The position numbers and the translations under genes are program-made. Of a stretch of 64,000 nucleotides of DNA, positions 48,825 to 60,358 are shown piece after piece; the first letter of the stretch is position 1; every line of letters starts with the position of its first letter. Under the pieces are notes generated by a model. That model had not been told where the DNA came from. It was given only the letters and a program-made list of their open reading frames with translations, and did not search any database. Origin of the DNA: Pseudoips prasinana (taxonomy: Eukaryota > Arthropoda > Insecta > Lepidoptera > Nolidae); NCBI GenBank assembly GCA_951640165.1, contig OX621243.1:4340001-4404000 (forward strand), written 5' to 3'.

Positions 48825-49109
48825 AAAAGAGCAGTCAGAGCTATTTATAATCTAGGCAGTCGCGAGTCTCTACGAAGCGTTTTTAAAGAGGTACATATAC
48901 TTACTGTTCCATCTGAATATATATATCAGAATATAATGTTTGTACGGAAAAATATAGATAAATATAAAAAACGGAGTGACTTGCACAATGTCAATACTAG
49001 AAATAAGGACAAACTAGCTATACCAGCCTTTCGAGTTAGCAAAACTAATAAGTCATTAACGGGAAATTGTATTAGGTTTTACAACAAGCTCCTTATTCAT
49101 ATAAACTAA
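48825..49109 (+). pseudogene. LINE reverse transcriptase, C-terminal fragment
   Basis: KRAVRAIYNLGSRESLRSVF, then VPSEYIYQNIMFVRKNIDKY and NTRNKDKLAIPAFRVSKTNK. KRA.R.I......SL...F... and N.RN...L..P..R are hallmarks of the RT C-terminal region. A TAA at 49107 and later frame changes follow. The fragment at 56470 belongs to the same family (GQCIRFYNKLPNDI versus GNCIRFYNKLLIHI). Confidence 0.7.
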
Positions 49110-49917
49110 ACTACCTGATAATAAGTTTAAGTCACACATTAAACGTGAACTTATGGCTAAGGGTTACTTAAAAAAAAGTGCCATTAAAATAAAGTATAGT
49201 AATGAAGAAAGTGAGTTAGACTGGTAATAGCCGCTTATATATCGCTGCTTTCGTAGTGAACATACCATGGCTGGAAGTCTTCTTGGACTGATCGCTTGGC
49301 TCAGTTCACTATTTTTTTTTCACTTATCACAATTTTATACTATTCCATTATTTAATAAATTTTTTTTGTATCCGAAATCAAAGCCGCAAGTTTATGATTA
49401 AATAATGTTGAACACATACACTAAAACTACAAAACCATTACCGTAACTACCAAATAGAATAGTGGTAATAGTTTCTAAAATCAACTGTAACCGCATTAAA
49501 GCCGAATTGTTCTATCAACTACTTAAATTCACTTCGATATTGATACCTATTGTTATGTGGATGGAACTTAATTTTGTATGGAGTTAAAATGGCCCGTAAG
49601 CTATTCATAAATAAGGGCGGCTGTAGAACCTTTACCTCAAATGGCAAAGTTGAAACCGCGAGGAATGCAATAAGTCAAGCGACTTTAATTTAGCCCTAAC
49701 CACCGATTGTGAGAGATTCAAGTTTAGTTGTTTACAAGCTCTGTATCGAATTTGTGGTTAGTTCATCTTGAGTTATTGAGTTTGTAGGCCGAAAATTGAA
49801 CGAAGAAGTGGTTGGATTCTTAGTATATTTAAGCGAAGAATGTTAAGGGACATTTTGGATGGACACTTAGTGATTAAACAACTTAAGTATCATATTTAAT
49901 ATGATATAATATAATAT

Positions 49918-50165
49918 ATAATATCTGGGGACAATGTCACACAGATCATCCTATCCCCAAACTAAGGAAAGCTTGTACTATGGGTACCAGGCGACGATAT
50001 ACATACTTATATAGATAGATAAATACTTAAATACATAGAAAACATCCATGGCTCAGAAACAAATATTCGTGCTCAACACACAAATATTTACACTTACCGG
50101 GATTCGAACCCAGGACCACCAGCTTCGTAGGCAGGAGCACTACCAACTAGGCTATGGTAATCGTC
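49918..50165 (-). repeat. Family C SINE
   Basis: ATATCTGGGGACAATGTCAC to CCGGGATTCGAACCCAGGAC and GGCTATGGTAATCGTC. Confidence 0.9.
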
Positions 50166-50393
50166 CGATTTGTTTGATGATTATGATAATTTTGTTAAGC
50201 TTTTTTGATTTCTGAACTAAAATAAAGCTTAAATCCGAACATAAGAGCTCAACAACTCTTACGAGTTGCCAACAAGTTGGAGGATTTGTCACGATCCTTG
50301 CACACCTCTTTCGCTTCGTTTACTGACATTATATTCTTCACACATGCTCGCCGGTTTAGAGTACTTCTAACCTGACCTTTCTTAAGTACATTG

Positions 50394-50458
50394 TCATTTA
50401 TTAAGCAGGGTTATCATAGTGTATAATGTACACTATGATAACCCTGCTTAATAAATGA
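50394..50458. repeat. Perfect snap-back palindrome, 30-bp arms
   Basis: 50394-50423 pairs exactly with 50429-50458; loop TAATG. The longest of the short palindromes in the window. Confidence 0.85.
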
Positions 50459-50511
50459 TAATGATAAAAACTATGATAACAGTCTCAATTTATATTGATT
50501 TTAATTTATAA

Positions 50512-50762
50512 TAATAATCCTGGGGCATTGTTCACACCCTCCCTCTGATCTCAAACTAAGCAGAGATTGTATTATGGAAACCAGACAACTGATATATTCC
50601 ATATTCTACCATTATTTTGTTAATACATACTTATATAGATAATTACACCCAGACTCAGGACATACAGACATGTTCTTGCACAAAAATATTTGTTCTGGGT
50701 GGGAATTGAACCCACGACCTGCGGCGTGAAAGACAAGCACTTATTAACCACGCCAACAATTC
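50512..50762 (-). repeat. Family B SINE
   Basis: AATCCTGGGGCATTGTTCAC to GGGAATTGAACCCACGACCT and CCACGCCAACAATTCC. Confidence 0.85.
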
Positions 50763-50885
50763 CAAAGTGATATAAAAGTATTTCTTTAAAGACCGAATAA
50801 GAAACGCGAGTGAAGCCGCGTGAGTAAGCTAATACACGCTATGGTCAGTCTCCGTAAACATTGGCGTAGACAAAAATCACTTTTA

Positions 50886-51110
50886 AAATAAAAAATAAAA
50901 TAAAAAAGGTTTTTATTCACGTAGACTTTAAAAAAGCGCTTGTAAATAGTCAGAACATATTCGTAGTAATATATAATTAATTTATAATTATTTCTAGGTA
51001 CATATAGATATGTAGGTACACGGATTGTAGGAAATATTTTACAATAAGATTTATTTTATAACAGTAACGATATTTAACTAACTTAAATTAAGTTATTGTC
51101 AAGGATCATG
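50886..51110 (-). repeat. LINE 3'-end-like repeat
   Basis: AAAATAAAATAAAAAAGG tail then TTTTTATTCACGTAGACTTT and AAAAAGCGCTTGTAAATAG, the inverse of 696-892. Confidence 0.6.
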
Positions 51111-51242
51111 TGTAGGTTTAATTATCAAACTTTTAAATTTTAGCTATATTTTTACTACATATTGTCGAACTTAAGAGAAATACTACAGCAAACAATTTCC
51201 CACCCTCATCTCATTCACATTATTAAATAGTATCAAATAATA

Positions 51243-51602
51243 ATGTCCTCTCGACCGAATTTCGGCCACGGCGGCCAGTCTCAATGGAGACTAGACAATT
51301 GCGCACGACATATTATAGTGCACAAGTGTGCAAACACACGGGGCACTTTCTATTCCATCACTCTCATGATTCGATGGGACGACTAGCGACCTGACCGGAA
51401 AGAGGTCAGGTACAGGACCGACGGCTTTACGTGCTCCCCGAGGCACGGTGGTATAATACCGCCAACTCTCAGAATTTGGGCTGAAACTGAGAAATTTCTT
51501 TTTACGGAAAAAATCCAAAAATCACATTACGGCCCGACCCGGGAATTGAACCCAGGACCTCATTATCTGCGGTTGAACACGCTACCGCTAGACCAACGAG
51601 AT
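51243..51602 (-). repeat. Family D SINE, full length
   Basis: The most complete copy: CTCTCGACCGAATTTCGGCC, GGGCACTTTCTATTCCATCA, GAAAGAGGTCAGGTACAGGA, CCCGAGGCACGGTGGTATAA, then the tRNA-like head (CCGGGAATTGAACCCAGGAC, CTACCGCTAGACCAACGAGA). Confidence 0.85.
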
Positions 51603-51604
51603 AT

Positions 51605-51848
51605 CAAATAATATCTGGGGACAATGTCACACAGATCATCCTAGCCCCAAACTAAGCAAAGCTTGTACTATGGGTACCAGACGATGATATACATACTTAT
51701 ATAGATAGATAAATACATGGAAAACATCCATGACTCTGAAACAATAATTCGTGCTCATCACACAAATATTTGCACTTCTCGGGATTCGAACCCAGGACCA
51801 CCAGCTTCGTAGGCAGGAGCACCACCAACTAGGCTACGGTGACCGTCA
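51605..51848 (-). repeat. Family C SINE abutting the D copy
   Basis: ATATCTGGGGACAATGTCAC to CGGGATTCGAACCCAGGACC and GGCTACGGTGACCGTCAG. ATATCAAATAAT / AGTATCAAATA flanks suggest it was inserted next to the D SINE. Confidence 0.85.
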
Positions 51849-51849
51849 G

Positions 51850-52541
51850 TATCAAGTATCAAATACACAAGACACAACAGAGATCATTACGTTAACTGGT
51901 CCTATGTATACATAGAGACTTTAAAATACGACTTTCGACTTAAGTCCTCGGGCGACTGTACAATCAGCCCGTATCCTGTAATTATTCTTGGCGTCAACTA
52001 ATCTATTCCCAGGGACTATTATTTATTGAACAGCTTTATCTCGTTTCTTAATTAACTTAGATGTGGGCCTCATAGTGTTGTCTTTGAGTTTGACCCCAGT
52101 GTTTCAAGGTAAATACATACCGTCTAAGGTGAACACGAAAATTCAAGCGAATACCCTCCGTCTCCCAAATGAACGAAGTAATACTGCTTGACGTTGCTCT
52201 GGTTTAACTCCTAACCTTGTTTATCTAGCGGTAACTTGTTTTACTACGGATAATGAGGTTCTTGGCTTATATATCTAATATACCGGGTCGAGTAATAAAT
52301 TGTTACTATATTTTTTGGCAAGAAAATTTGGTATTACAAAAAGTTTCTTAAATGTGACTACGACTTAAAGCGCGCAGTCGAGATTCGAACCCAAACTGGG
52401 TGCCCTTCGGGGCGGGTATTCGGTGAGAGTTTTACGCAGAATAGAGGCGGTGTTGTTCCAGGCATTACAGCTTGATTGGACTACACAGCTCTCGTATAGA
52501 AGACAGTCTTGGTTTTAAATACTACTTACTTAATACTATAC
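51850..52541. other. No supported gene
   Basis: A family A-like head remnant may lie near 52375-52400 (GCGCGCAGTCGAGATTCGAACCC). Nothing else identified. Confidence 0.35.
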
Positions 52542-52544
52542 TTA

Positions 52545-53359
52545 GGGTCTGTTTCACAATATACGAGTAAAGTGTCGGATAGCTAACTAACAAATAAATG
52601 AACTGACAGACAGTTCTGGATAAAACACAATTCCACCATCACCTTCCCGGTAAATTTATTTGCCAAATAGCTATTCGGCAGTTACTCATTAGTAGGTTTG
52701 GCAACGTCGCATTTTGTCGTTCCGTCTTACGTAACAGACCACTTATAAATACATTTCTTATGATATTACACACCTAAAAATATCTTTTTACTCATTTTTT
52801 ATGGTTAGCATTTTCAGGTTTGCATAAGTATTTTCAAATTTATCTTCTAACTATTATTTTATGAAATAAAAATACATACATACGTTGATTTTTTTTGCGT
52901 GAAATTAAACGTACGAAAGTCAAATAAATAAACGTCAAATGTTAATATCAACAAATGCATTTTGTTTGTTGCGGTGTTTCGTTGGTGTTTTTCTTAGCGG
53001 TGTCGGATTTATGCGCGGTTCCGTTACACGATCAAATAATTCATCAATTTCGTCTTCAATAGTATCAAATATTACCATTTTATTAAATTATTCGCAACAA
53101 AACACAAGTCTAACAAATAACAAAACAAGAATTACAAAACCACTGAAATAAGCATCGAATGACATCTGTCAGATAACTCAGATCAGTCAGATCAGTTAAC
53201 TTTGCTATCTGAAGCTTGATCTGGCCAATAGTTTACTTTGCAGTTTATTTGCCAGTTAGTACTATTTATGGATTATGAAACCCAAACGATGTCTTTATTC
53301 GATAGATAAGTTGCAAGTAGCTTATTCGGGACTTTATCTGGACATTGTGAAACAGACCC
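52545..53359. mobile_element. PIF/Harbinger-like element, 815 bp
   Basis: Terminal repeats GGGTCTGTTTCACAAT at 52545 and its exact complement ending at 53359, with weaker pairing further in. Flanked by TTA on both sides (52542-52544, 53360-53362), the 3-bp TWA duplication typical of PIF/Harbinger. No full transposase; a short minus-strand frame is noted separately. Confidence 0.75.
52935..53078 (-). CDS. Short frame in the Harbinger-like element (hypothetical)
   Basis: A 47-residue minus-strand frame: MVIFDTIEDEIDELFDRVTE then a basic tail with PTPLRKTPTKHRNKQN. Acidic start and basic end are plausible for the N-terminus of a transposase-associated protein, but no DDE or Myb motif is present. 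It may be a relic or chance. The 70-codon plus-strand frame over the same bases (52939-53151) is less convincing. Confidence 0.25.
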   Translation of the reverse strand: MVIFDTIEDEIDELFDRVTEPRINPTPLRKTPTKHRNKQNAFVDINI

Positions 53360-53534
53360 TTAGTGACCTAAAAAGCAATTACCATATCATGTACCCCACG
53401 TCAGTAATTCCAGAGTCAAGTTTCGAACCCCAAAGGGGGCGCTTTCTGGCTCGGATAATTACTTATAAAACCTATGGTCACCTCTTTTGTCCGGAGAAGC
53501 AGTGAAAACATCCAAGACTGCAAACCTCATGTTC

Positions 53535-53735
53535 AAAAATAAACGGTTGATTGTCAAACTCGTTTATTTTTTGAGCGATCTCCACGCTTAGGATGGCACT
53601 TTAACTCTCTGTCTGTCCCTATTGCTTTCGTTAGACAACAGTCGTAAAGCCATGGCAGAGGCCATGTGGGTCGTGGGTGGCTTATACACCTCTGAAAGAG
53701 CTTAACGACTCTCCATACTATAAGTAAAGAAAGAA
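53535..53735 (-). repeat. Family E SINE, diverged
   Basis: GAGCGATCTCCACGCTTAGG, ATGGCACTTTAACTCTCTGT, AGACAACAGTCGTAAAGCCA and AGAGCTTAACGACTC. Confidence 0.55.
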
Positions 53736-53739
53736 TAAT

Positions 53740-54675
53740 GTAGTACAGAAAGATAAATGGAATACTGTATCCATGTTCCTTTAAAACGACACGTTTTCAA
53801 GGATATTGGCTCAAAGATTGATAGACGATGCACTTTCCAACCGTTGCGACGGTTAGTTACGACTTTTCTTTTCCAGTTCAATTATTTTATGGGGCAACAC
53901 TGATCTGTTTAGACAAGTAACTAAGTTTTTAGTATGCTGTCGTTTCTAATAGTAGTTTCTGTTGCAGCTTCTTGTGCTATGAAATGTTTTATAGCTCAAT
54001 GTAGGTTAAATAAGAAGAAATATCTAGTTGTGTGCCCCATTTTTGCTTTTTTCCGAGGCAAATTTTAATATCCTACGCAAAGTCACGAGGCACTATGTAC
54101 CCATGTGTAACTGTTTTAAAAGCACCGTCAGGAATGCAATTTTTTATTAAAGAATGTGTTAATAAGAATCATTCGTAATAGATAGTGATATGGCATTGCA
54201 GAATTGCGGATGATTGCGGCTTGTGGTTTTCAGTAGAACATAAGGTTTCGCCTACGTTAGCTACGTTAGAGTAAATTTATTTTCTGGTACATCGTTGCAA
54301 ATTTTTTTTTCTACATACATAAAACCTAATCAGGCTTTTATATATTTGACAATAAACATTCCGTGGAAAGTTATCTAACTTATACTGAAAGTCGGATTGC
54401 AATCCGTTACGTGATATGGGAGGTGTTAGCGGATATACAGACGGATTGATGCGGAAAGCGGCTTTGTTTCATACTATGTATAGATAAATAAGGTATATTT
54501 ATAAATGGTGTTCGAGCAGATCTTAAAATTTTGTTATTTATTATTGTTTTAGTAATTAAAATGAGTTCCGCTCCATGCAATAATAGTGGTTAGAAATATT
54601 TTATGTGTGTTACTATAACTTTCTAGAGAAATATTCTAAGCCGAGATTTTTTGTAGTAAGTAATTTAATGCTACA
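53740..54675. other. No supported gene
   Basis: No coding or repeat signature recognised. It shares words with 32930-33010 (TATTGCAAGCCACAAGCAAG; TGCGGCTTGTGGTTTTCAGT inverted), so it may hold an old unclassified repeat. Confidence 0.3.
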
Positions 54676-54679
54676 AGTC

Positions 54680-54915
54680 AGGGCCCTTTCTACCCCATGA
54701 CAGTCTTGATCCGATGGGACGACTAGCGACACGACCTTAAAGAGGACAGGTACAGGACCGACGGCTTTACGTTTTCTCCGAGGCACGATAACAACCGACG
54801 GATTTACACCCCGTAAATACCGCTAGCTCCCAAATACCGGGTTGATACAAGATTTTTTTCTTGGCAGAAAAAAATATCTACGGTTTAACACACTACAGGT
54901 AGATTAACGTAGCAG
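54680..54915 (-). repeat. Family D SINE, diverged
   Basis: GGCCCTTTCTACCCCATGAC, GACGACTAGCGACACGACCT, AGGACCGACGGCTTTACG, with a second GGATTTACACCCCGTAAATA copy. Confidence 0.65.
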
Positions 54916-55785
54916 TTATATTATAGTCAGCATGAGTTTAACTAGACTTTTATCGCTTGAAAAGCACCTACTCTAGAAAGAGGGTAGGTTACGCTAAGTA
55001 TCTATGAAGAGCGTCTTCTTATAGTCATGTCTCACTTCATGTAATGTACCTAGATCTTACGGAAAGTATAAGCTTGACATTAGCTACTTCTTTAATTACT
55101 TCTTTAATAAATAATCAGTAGCTCACAAAAATATATACTTATACACATGCACGTAAAAATATAATAACACACACGTTGTTTTCTGTCATCAGTATTTAAA
55201 AAAATAAAAATTGCTATCGTAATTGGAAGGTAGAATGTAAATGGATCATTATAATTAAATTCCACACCCTGTATACTATATTCTTGCAAATAAACGTACA
55301 TATTTGAAAATAGTCTACTGTCCGTTATACAGAATTCTGGTAAAAGGCGGTTTAAGAAGATTTCAACGAGGGTTATAGCCATTGAGTCACTATCAGGTCA
55401 CCTTGATGGTACTATATAATTGCATTGTTATTCTGTTTAAATACACTTGCAAAGTTTCAAATCGACAGTTAAAAGTAAGTCGACATCACCTTCAAAGCTT
55501 TTATTACGAAGTTAGTTACTAAAAAAGAGATTAAACTATTAATACGGTAATTAAAGCATTTATAGGGTTATTTTCACAAGACCGGTAAATGTCGAGATCT
55601 TTATGAGAAGCCTTTGGCCAGTAGTGGACGTCTTTCGGGTGATATGATGATGATGACGGTACGGTTTTTTAATAATCATCAAAATTAAATCAAATCATGT
55701 TATCGTTTTTTATTTCATTATTTGTCGATACAGTGTTTCTAATTGCTCCTGTAAGGTTTATCTAATGCAAAAATTGATATATGCT
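54916..55785. other. No supported gene
   Basis: The 92-codon minus frame (55104-55382) has hydrophobic stretches but no recognisable family. An F-family end lies at 55605-55660 (GCCAGTAGTGGACGTCTTTC). Confidence 0.35.
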
Positions 55786-55789
55786 ATTG

Positions 55790-56045
55790 ATGCTGCTGTG
55801 TGGTGACGGCGACAAATATCAGAATCAGAATATCATCACCCCATCTCATCCCGTGGGGGGCGTAGAAGTCGACCCGAGGGAATATCTACCAGAGGATGGG
55901 CAGCAGCTTCCTTCTGATTACTATGACCATCTTACTGCGATCGCCAACCCGTCTGCCAAGCGTGGCGATTATGGCATATCCCCCCAAGACGATTCTTGAG
56001 GGAGGCTTGTCCAGCAGTGGACTTATTTAGCTGTAATGATGAATT
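55790..56045 (+). repeat. Family F SINE-like repeat
   Basis: GCTGTGTGGTGACGGCGACA through CCCGTGGGGGGCGTAGAAGT to TTGTCCAGCAGTGGACTTAT. Contains a short ATCAGAATCAGAAT duplication. Confidence 0.8.
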
Positions 56046-56239
56046 GATATATTATTTTCCAATATACATCATAATATATATACTATTCACACATAGAAAG
56101 AGGTAATATGCTTAATGCTGAACTCTCATCATGTCAGCAAAATACGTCCACTGGTAGAAAAAGGCCTCATTTAAAGCTCTACACAATTACTGGTCTTGCG
56201 CTAGCCATATCCGGTGAGAGAATATGTCATGCTTGGCAT

Positions 56240-56850
56240 AGGTCAAAGTCAAATCAAAGTCAAAATCATTTATTCCGTAAAAATTTTACATTTATGTGGA
56301 ATCGTCATATTTTTTTACCCTACCGTGTAGTGCATGACGTGGCAGCTACTGAGAATCACTGCCAGAAAACTCAGTAGGAATCCTTTTTAAAATAAAATAT
56401 ACTTAAGATTAATTACAATTATGTGTGTTGACTCAGAACAACTCAATCCCAAGCACTTTTATCACTTAATTAATCAGAAATTTTGTAATATGCCCTGCTA
56501 CACAATTTGGCTTTAAACTTATTCGTAGACAATTCTCTAATATCATTGGGAAGTTTGTTATAGAATCTTATACATTGCCCCATAAAAGAGTTACTTATTT
56601 TGTGGAGACGGGTAGTATGCAATATGAGATTATTCTTATATCTATACATTATGTGTATCGCTCCTTTTACAGAATAAATCGATATTTTTATGCACATATA
56701 GTAAGTTTTCATATATATACTGAGATGGTACAGTTAGAATGTTAATAGGGGTTGGGGATCGCAGTATGTTGGTCATAGTACTCAGAGAGCAGCTGCCCAA
56801 AGCGTTACTTATGTATTCGATACATAATCTAAAGAAAATGTTAAATTGGT
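56240..56850 (-). pseudogene. LINE 3' fragment with RT C-terminus
   Basis: The minus-strand frame 56712 to 56470 includes LHKISNSFMGQCIRFYNKLP and NDIRELSTNKFKAKLCSRAY, the conserved end of ORF2 of the family at 48825. Upstream, NILTVPSQYIYENLLY is in another frame. The 3' UTR extends to about 56240 (AAAGTCAAATCAAAGTCAAA repeats at the end). Confidence 0.7.
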
Positions 56851-56907
56851 TAAGAAACTGTTCAAATATGTATACACTCGGACATTTTGTTAACTAATCA
56901 TAATTGA

Positions 56908-57170
56908 TGGGCCTGTTGGCGTGGTTGGCAAATGCTTGCTTTTCACGCCAGACGTCGCGGGTTCGATTGCCACCCAGGACAGATATTTCTGTGCATGAAC
57001 ATCTCTGTTTGTCCTGAGTTTGAGTGGAATTATTAATATAAGTATGTATTTACAAAAGAAAAGTAATATATGTAGTATTTCAGTTATCTGGTTTCCATAG
57101 TACAAGCTCTGCGTAGTTTGGGATCAAAAAGCCGTGTGGGAATAATGTCCCAGGATATTATTATTTTAAT
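56908..57170 (+). repeat. Family B SINE
   Basis: GATGGGCCTGTTGGCGTGGT head, CGGGTTCGATTGCCACCCAG B box, GTACAAGCTCTGCGTAGTTT body and tail TCCCAGGATATTATTATTT. Confidence 0.9.
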
Positions 57171-57174
57171 ATTA

Positions 57175-57654
57175 TTTCATTTATAATATACTATATCTTC
57201 ATTGCAATTTCATGCTCTTTTGAATATCATCAATTGGATTTTTTTACAATACACCTCTTTTGAATTTCTTAGGTCATTGCATAATGTGAAATCCGATTAT
57301 AGACTCTCCAGCGTGCTGGCTGATAATAAGCCTACATTGACTTACAAAACTAAATGGGTATAACGTAGTACTTCCTTGGGAATTTAAGCTCGAACACATT
57401 CTAGTACGACAAAAGTATTTACGTCATATTTCGTTTTCAATACTGAAGTGCATCGCTTTAAGCAGATCCATCACACAAATTCAATACCATATAGAGTATC
57501 TGGAGATATGGATGGACTTTATACAACCATTGTATATTATAGTTGAACTTTGAAGTTTGGTGTTAGTCGACTGGGCTTTCAATACATTACAGTAGTAATA
57601 GTTTTATTTCAGTATCTGCTTGCTTCAGCTGTGGAATCAAGTGTGAACATATAA
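57175..57654. other. No supported gene
   Basis: AT-rich; nothing recognised. Confidence 0.4.
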
Positions 57655-57905
57655 TAATAATATCCTGGGACATTATTCACACCTGGCCATTTGATCCCAA
57701 ACTAAGCAGAGCTTGTACTATGGAAACCAGATAACTGATATATTACATATCTATATTACTTTTCTTTTGTATATACATATTCATAAAGATAATTACACCC
57801 AGACTCAGGACAAACAGAAATGATCCTGAACACAAATATATTTCCGGGGTGGGAATCGAATCCTCGACCTGCGGCAAGGATTTACCGACCATGCCAAGCG
57901 GCCCG
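57655..57905 (-). repeat. Family B SINE
   Basis: TAATATCCTGGGACATTATT to GGGAATCGAATCCTCGACCT and CAAGCGGCCCGTC. Confidence 0.85.
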
Positions 57906-58067
57906 TCATTATTTTATGCCTACATTATTTTATTTTTGGGTATATTTTATTTAATGAAAAGTAAGTGAGAGTTGAACTTGCATGGGTTCCAAAAAATCGT
58001 AAATGATTTAACACTATGTAGTTTTTAATATATTCGTAAAAGAAACAAGTGATTTAACACTGTAAGG

Positions 58068-58113
58068 TTATATAGGGACCTAAATGACTTGTTTCATTTA
58101 GGTCCCTATATAA
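58068..58113. repeat. Perfect snap-back palindrome, 20-bp arms
   Basis: 58068-58087 pairs exactly with 58094-58113; loop CTTGTT. AAACAAGTGATTTAACACT-type words are also repeated upstream (58003-58060). Confidence 0.8.
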
Positions 58114-58429
58114 TTGAATCGATATTTGCATGTCATCATTTCGATTATTTTACAATAGCTTTCCACTTTTGTTTCCTTTCCTCTTTAGCATCTAGGCATG
58201 TGGTCACCTCTCGCTCATCTCAGGCTCACCGATTATGTACGGACTGGTCAGAGAAACTATTTTAATGTGTCTAATGTAGAGTACAATTACTCTATGCGTC
58301 ATTTTTGAGTATTGATTTAATCATAGTTTTTTTTATTTAACTATGATTTATTTATTATTTTTAGCATTTTAAACATGCTATACTGAAAACAATCTTTCAG
58401 ACATCTTTAAAATGAATTGTATAAATTTA

Positions 58430-58510
58430 AGTGCGGATGGGAATCGACCCCACGATCACGGGGTATCCGGCCCCATGTGCGTTAACCGCTCCGCCACCGC
58501 ACCATGATAC
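58430..58510 (-). repeat. tRNA-derived SINE head
   Basis: GGGAATCGACCCCACGATCA and TGCGTTAACCGCTCCGCCAC are the minus-strand B and A boxes of a tRNA-like unit. It pairs poorly as a complete tRNA, so a SINE relic is preferred. Confidence 0.45.
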
Positions 58511-58769
58511 ACTTCGAATTTATACAATCTATTCGACATTTCTTAACGTAACGTGCTTTACATAAAATACATTCGATGAACCACAAAATCTATTTTAGTC
58601 CTCAAATTAATCTTTCCAGCCAAGTTTACGAGACTTTTTCTATTTAATTTCTCCGATAAGTACTCATGGCCGGTCCTGTCAGATACAGAGGGTCACTCAC
58701 TCAGTGTTGGTTTGAATTCAATATCTCGTGAAGGACCAACAAGAGCCTCTCAAACTTTCTAAGCCGAGT

Positions 58770-58779
58770 AGTGCTATGG
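58770..58779. repeat. Target site duplication of the LINE, left
   Basis: AGTGCTATGG, repeated at 60359-60368 just after the LINE's GATAA-repeat tail. Confidence 0.75.
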
Positions 58780-60273
58780 CTACCATTCACAAAGAAGAAG
58801 GACCTATCGGGAATAGGAACTTTGAAACTATACAACACAAAAATTGAATTGTCAAAAGAAGTGAAATACCTAGGTATAACACTCGACAAAGCGCTCACAT
58901 GGAAAGAACATGTAGAAAATATTAAAAACAAGGCCTTGAGAATATTCGGCATGTGCCGAGCAGCTTATGGCAAAACATGGGGACTGAAACCCAAAATTGT
59001 TCACTGGATATACAGAATGATAATAAAACCGATACTGATGTACGGTAGTATCGTCTGGTGGCCAAGAACAAAACTAGAAACCTGTAAACAAGTGCTAGAC
59101 AAAATACAACGCACTGCCTGCTTAGCAATGACAGGAGCATTTAGCACTACACCAACAGCAGCCTTGGAAGTAATCCTAGACCTAGTGCCTCTACACATTG
59201 AGGTACAAGAAGAGGCAAGGAAAACACTCCAAAGACTTGCTGCATTGGGCCACTTTTCTTACGATCGTATGCCCACCAAGCACACGCAGATAGAAGACTG
59301 GAAAGATCTTAACAATGTAATAGGGATGGGCAGCGATAAAATGCAACCAACCTATACATTTGACCAACAATACAAACTATACATTCCCAGTAGAGAGGAA
59401 TGGAAATTGGGACTTTGCAAACAAAACGAACAAAGTCAAATTTGGTATACAGACGGGTCAAAAATGAAATCCGGCACAGGTGCGGGTGTTTATAATGAAA
59501 CCTGCAGTATTAGCGAAAGCATGGGAAACTTCGCGACAGTGTTTCAGGCTGAGACATATGCGATCATAACATGCGCCCAGACAATCATAGATAGGGAGAC
59601 GAAAGGTAAGACCATCTACATACTCAGTGACAGCCAGGCTACATTAAAAGCCCTGATGTCACACAAAATCGAATCGAAACTAATCCAGAACTGTATCACG
59701 GCTCTGAACAAACTTGCCACTAAAAATAAAGTCAAACTCGTATGGGTACCAGGTCATACGGGAATAGAAGGCAACGAAAAAGCAGATGCACTGGCTAGAA
59801 AGGGATCTGAAAGTCAGTTCTGTGGACCAGAACCGTGTGTAGGGATTCCTCCAAATGTAATAGGAGCATTCCTTAAAAACGAATCCACAATTAAACACAA
59901 TCAAATGTGGACCAAAGTCAAAGAACTAAAACACTCCAAACAACTCATAAAAGGAGTAGATAAGAGCTGGTCCAAAAAGCTTTGGAAATACAGCAGAAAC
60001 CAGCTACGACTAATAGTAGCAGTATTCACGGGCCACTACAGCACCAACTACCACCTACACAAACTGGGACTGTCGAACAGCCCGATCTGCAGAACCTGTG
60101 GGGAAGAAAATGAAACAATGCTGCATATTATATGCAAATGCGATGCACTGGCGAGACACAGAATGGCAATCCTGGGGCTGGCATATCCAGAACCAGGTGA
60201 CTACAAGGATCTACCTCTAAGAAGCGTACTGGATTATGTGCATACCTCATTCAGGGCTCTAGGGATAGAATAA
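58771..60273 (+). CDS. LINE ORF2 C-terminal half: RT thumb, RNase H, zinc knuckle
   Basis: The open frame has 500 codons. Residues 1-3 come from host target DNA; the element proper starts at codon 4. VKYLGITLDKALTWKEHVEN (31-50) is the RT thumb, with YGSIVWWPRT following. RNase H spans about 223-348 with all catalytic positions: Asp228 (WYTDGS), Glu261 (QAETYA), Asp287 (LSDSQA), His329 and Asp339 (PGHTGIEGNEKADA). The C-X2-C-X8-H-X4-C knuckle is Cys440, Cys443, His452, Cys457. RNase H plus this knuckle indicates the I/LOA/R1 group of LINEs. The polymerase core (YADD) is missing, so it cannot retrotranspose on its own. The ATG at 58771 is accidental. Confidence 0.9.
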   Translation: MLWLPFTKKKDLSGIGTLKLYNTKIELSKEVKYLGITLDKALTWKEHVENIKNKALRIFGMCRAAYGKTWGLKPKIVHWIYRMIIKPILMYGSIVWWPRTKLETCKQVLDKIQRTACLAMTGAFSTTPTAALEVILDLVPLHIEVQEEARKTLQRLAALGHFSYDRMPTKHTQIEDWKDLNNVIGMGSDKMQPTYTFDQQYKLYIPSREEWKLGLCKQNEQSQIWYTDGSKMKSGTGAGVYNETCSISESMGNFATVFQAETYAIITCAQTIIDRETKGKTIYILSDSQATLKALMSHKIESKLIQNCITALNKLATKNKVKLVWVPGHTGIEGNEKADALARKGSESQFCGPEPCVGIPPNVIGAFLKNESTIKHNQMWTKVKELKHSKQLIKGVDKSWSKKLWKYSRNQLRLIVAVFTGHYSTNYHLHKLGLSNSPICRTCGEENETMLHIICKCDALARHRMAILGLAYPEPGDYKDLPLRSVLDYVHTSFRALGIE

Positions 60274-60358
60274 AACCAGTGGGGGATAGTACAAAAGATC
60301 CTGAAGGGTCGAAGTGCTGTACATAGGTACACCCCAAAACAAGATAAGATAAGATAAA
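58780..60358 (+). mobile_element. 5'-truncated LINE with intact 3' half of ORF2
   Basis: Bounded by a 10-bp target duplication and ending in (GATAA)n. Covers the RT thumb, connection, RNase H, zinc knuckle and 3' UTR. The uninterrupted 500-codon frame suggests recent insertion. Confidence 0.85.
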
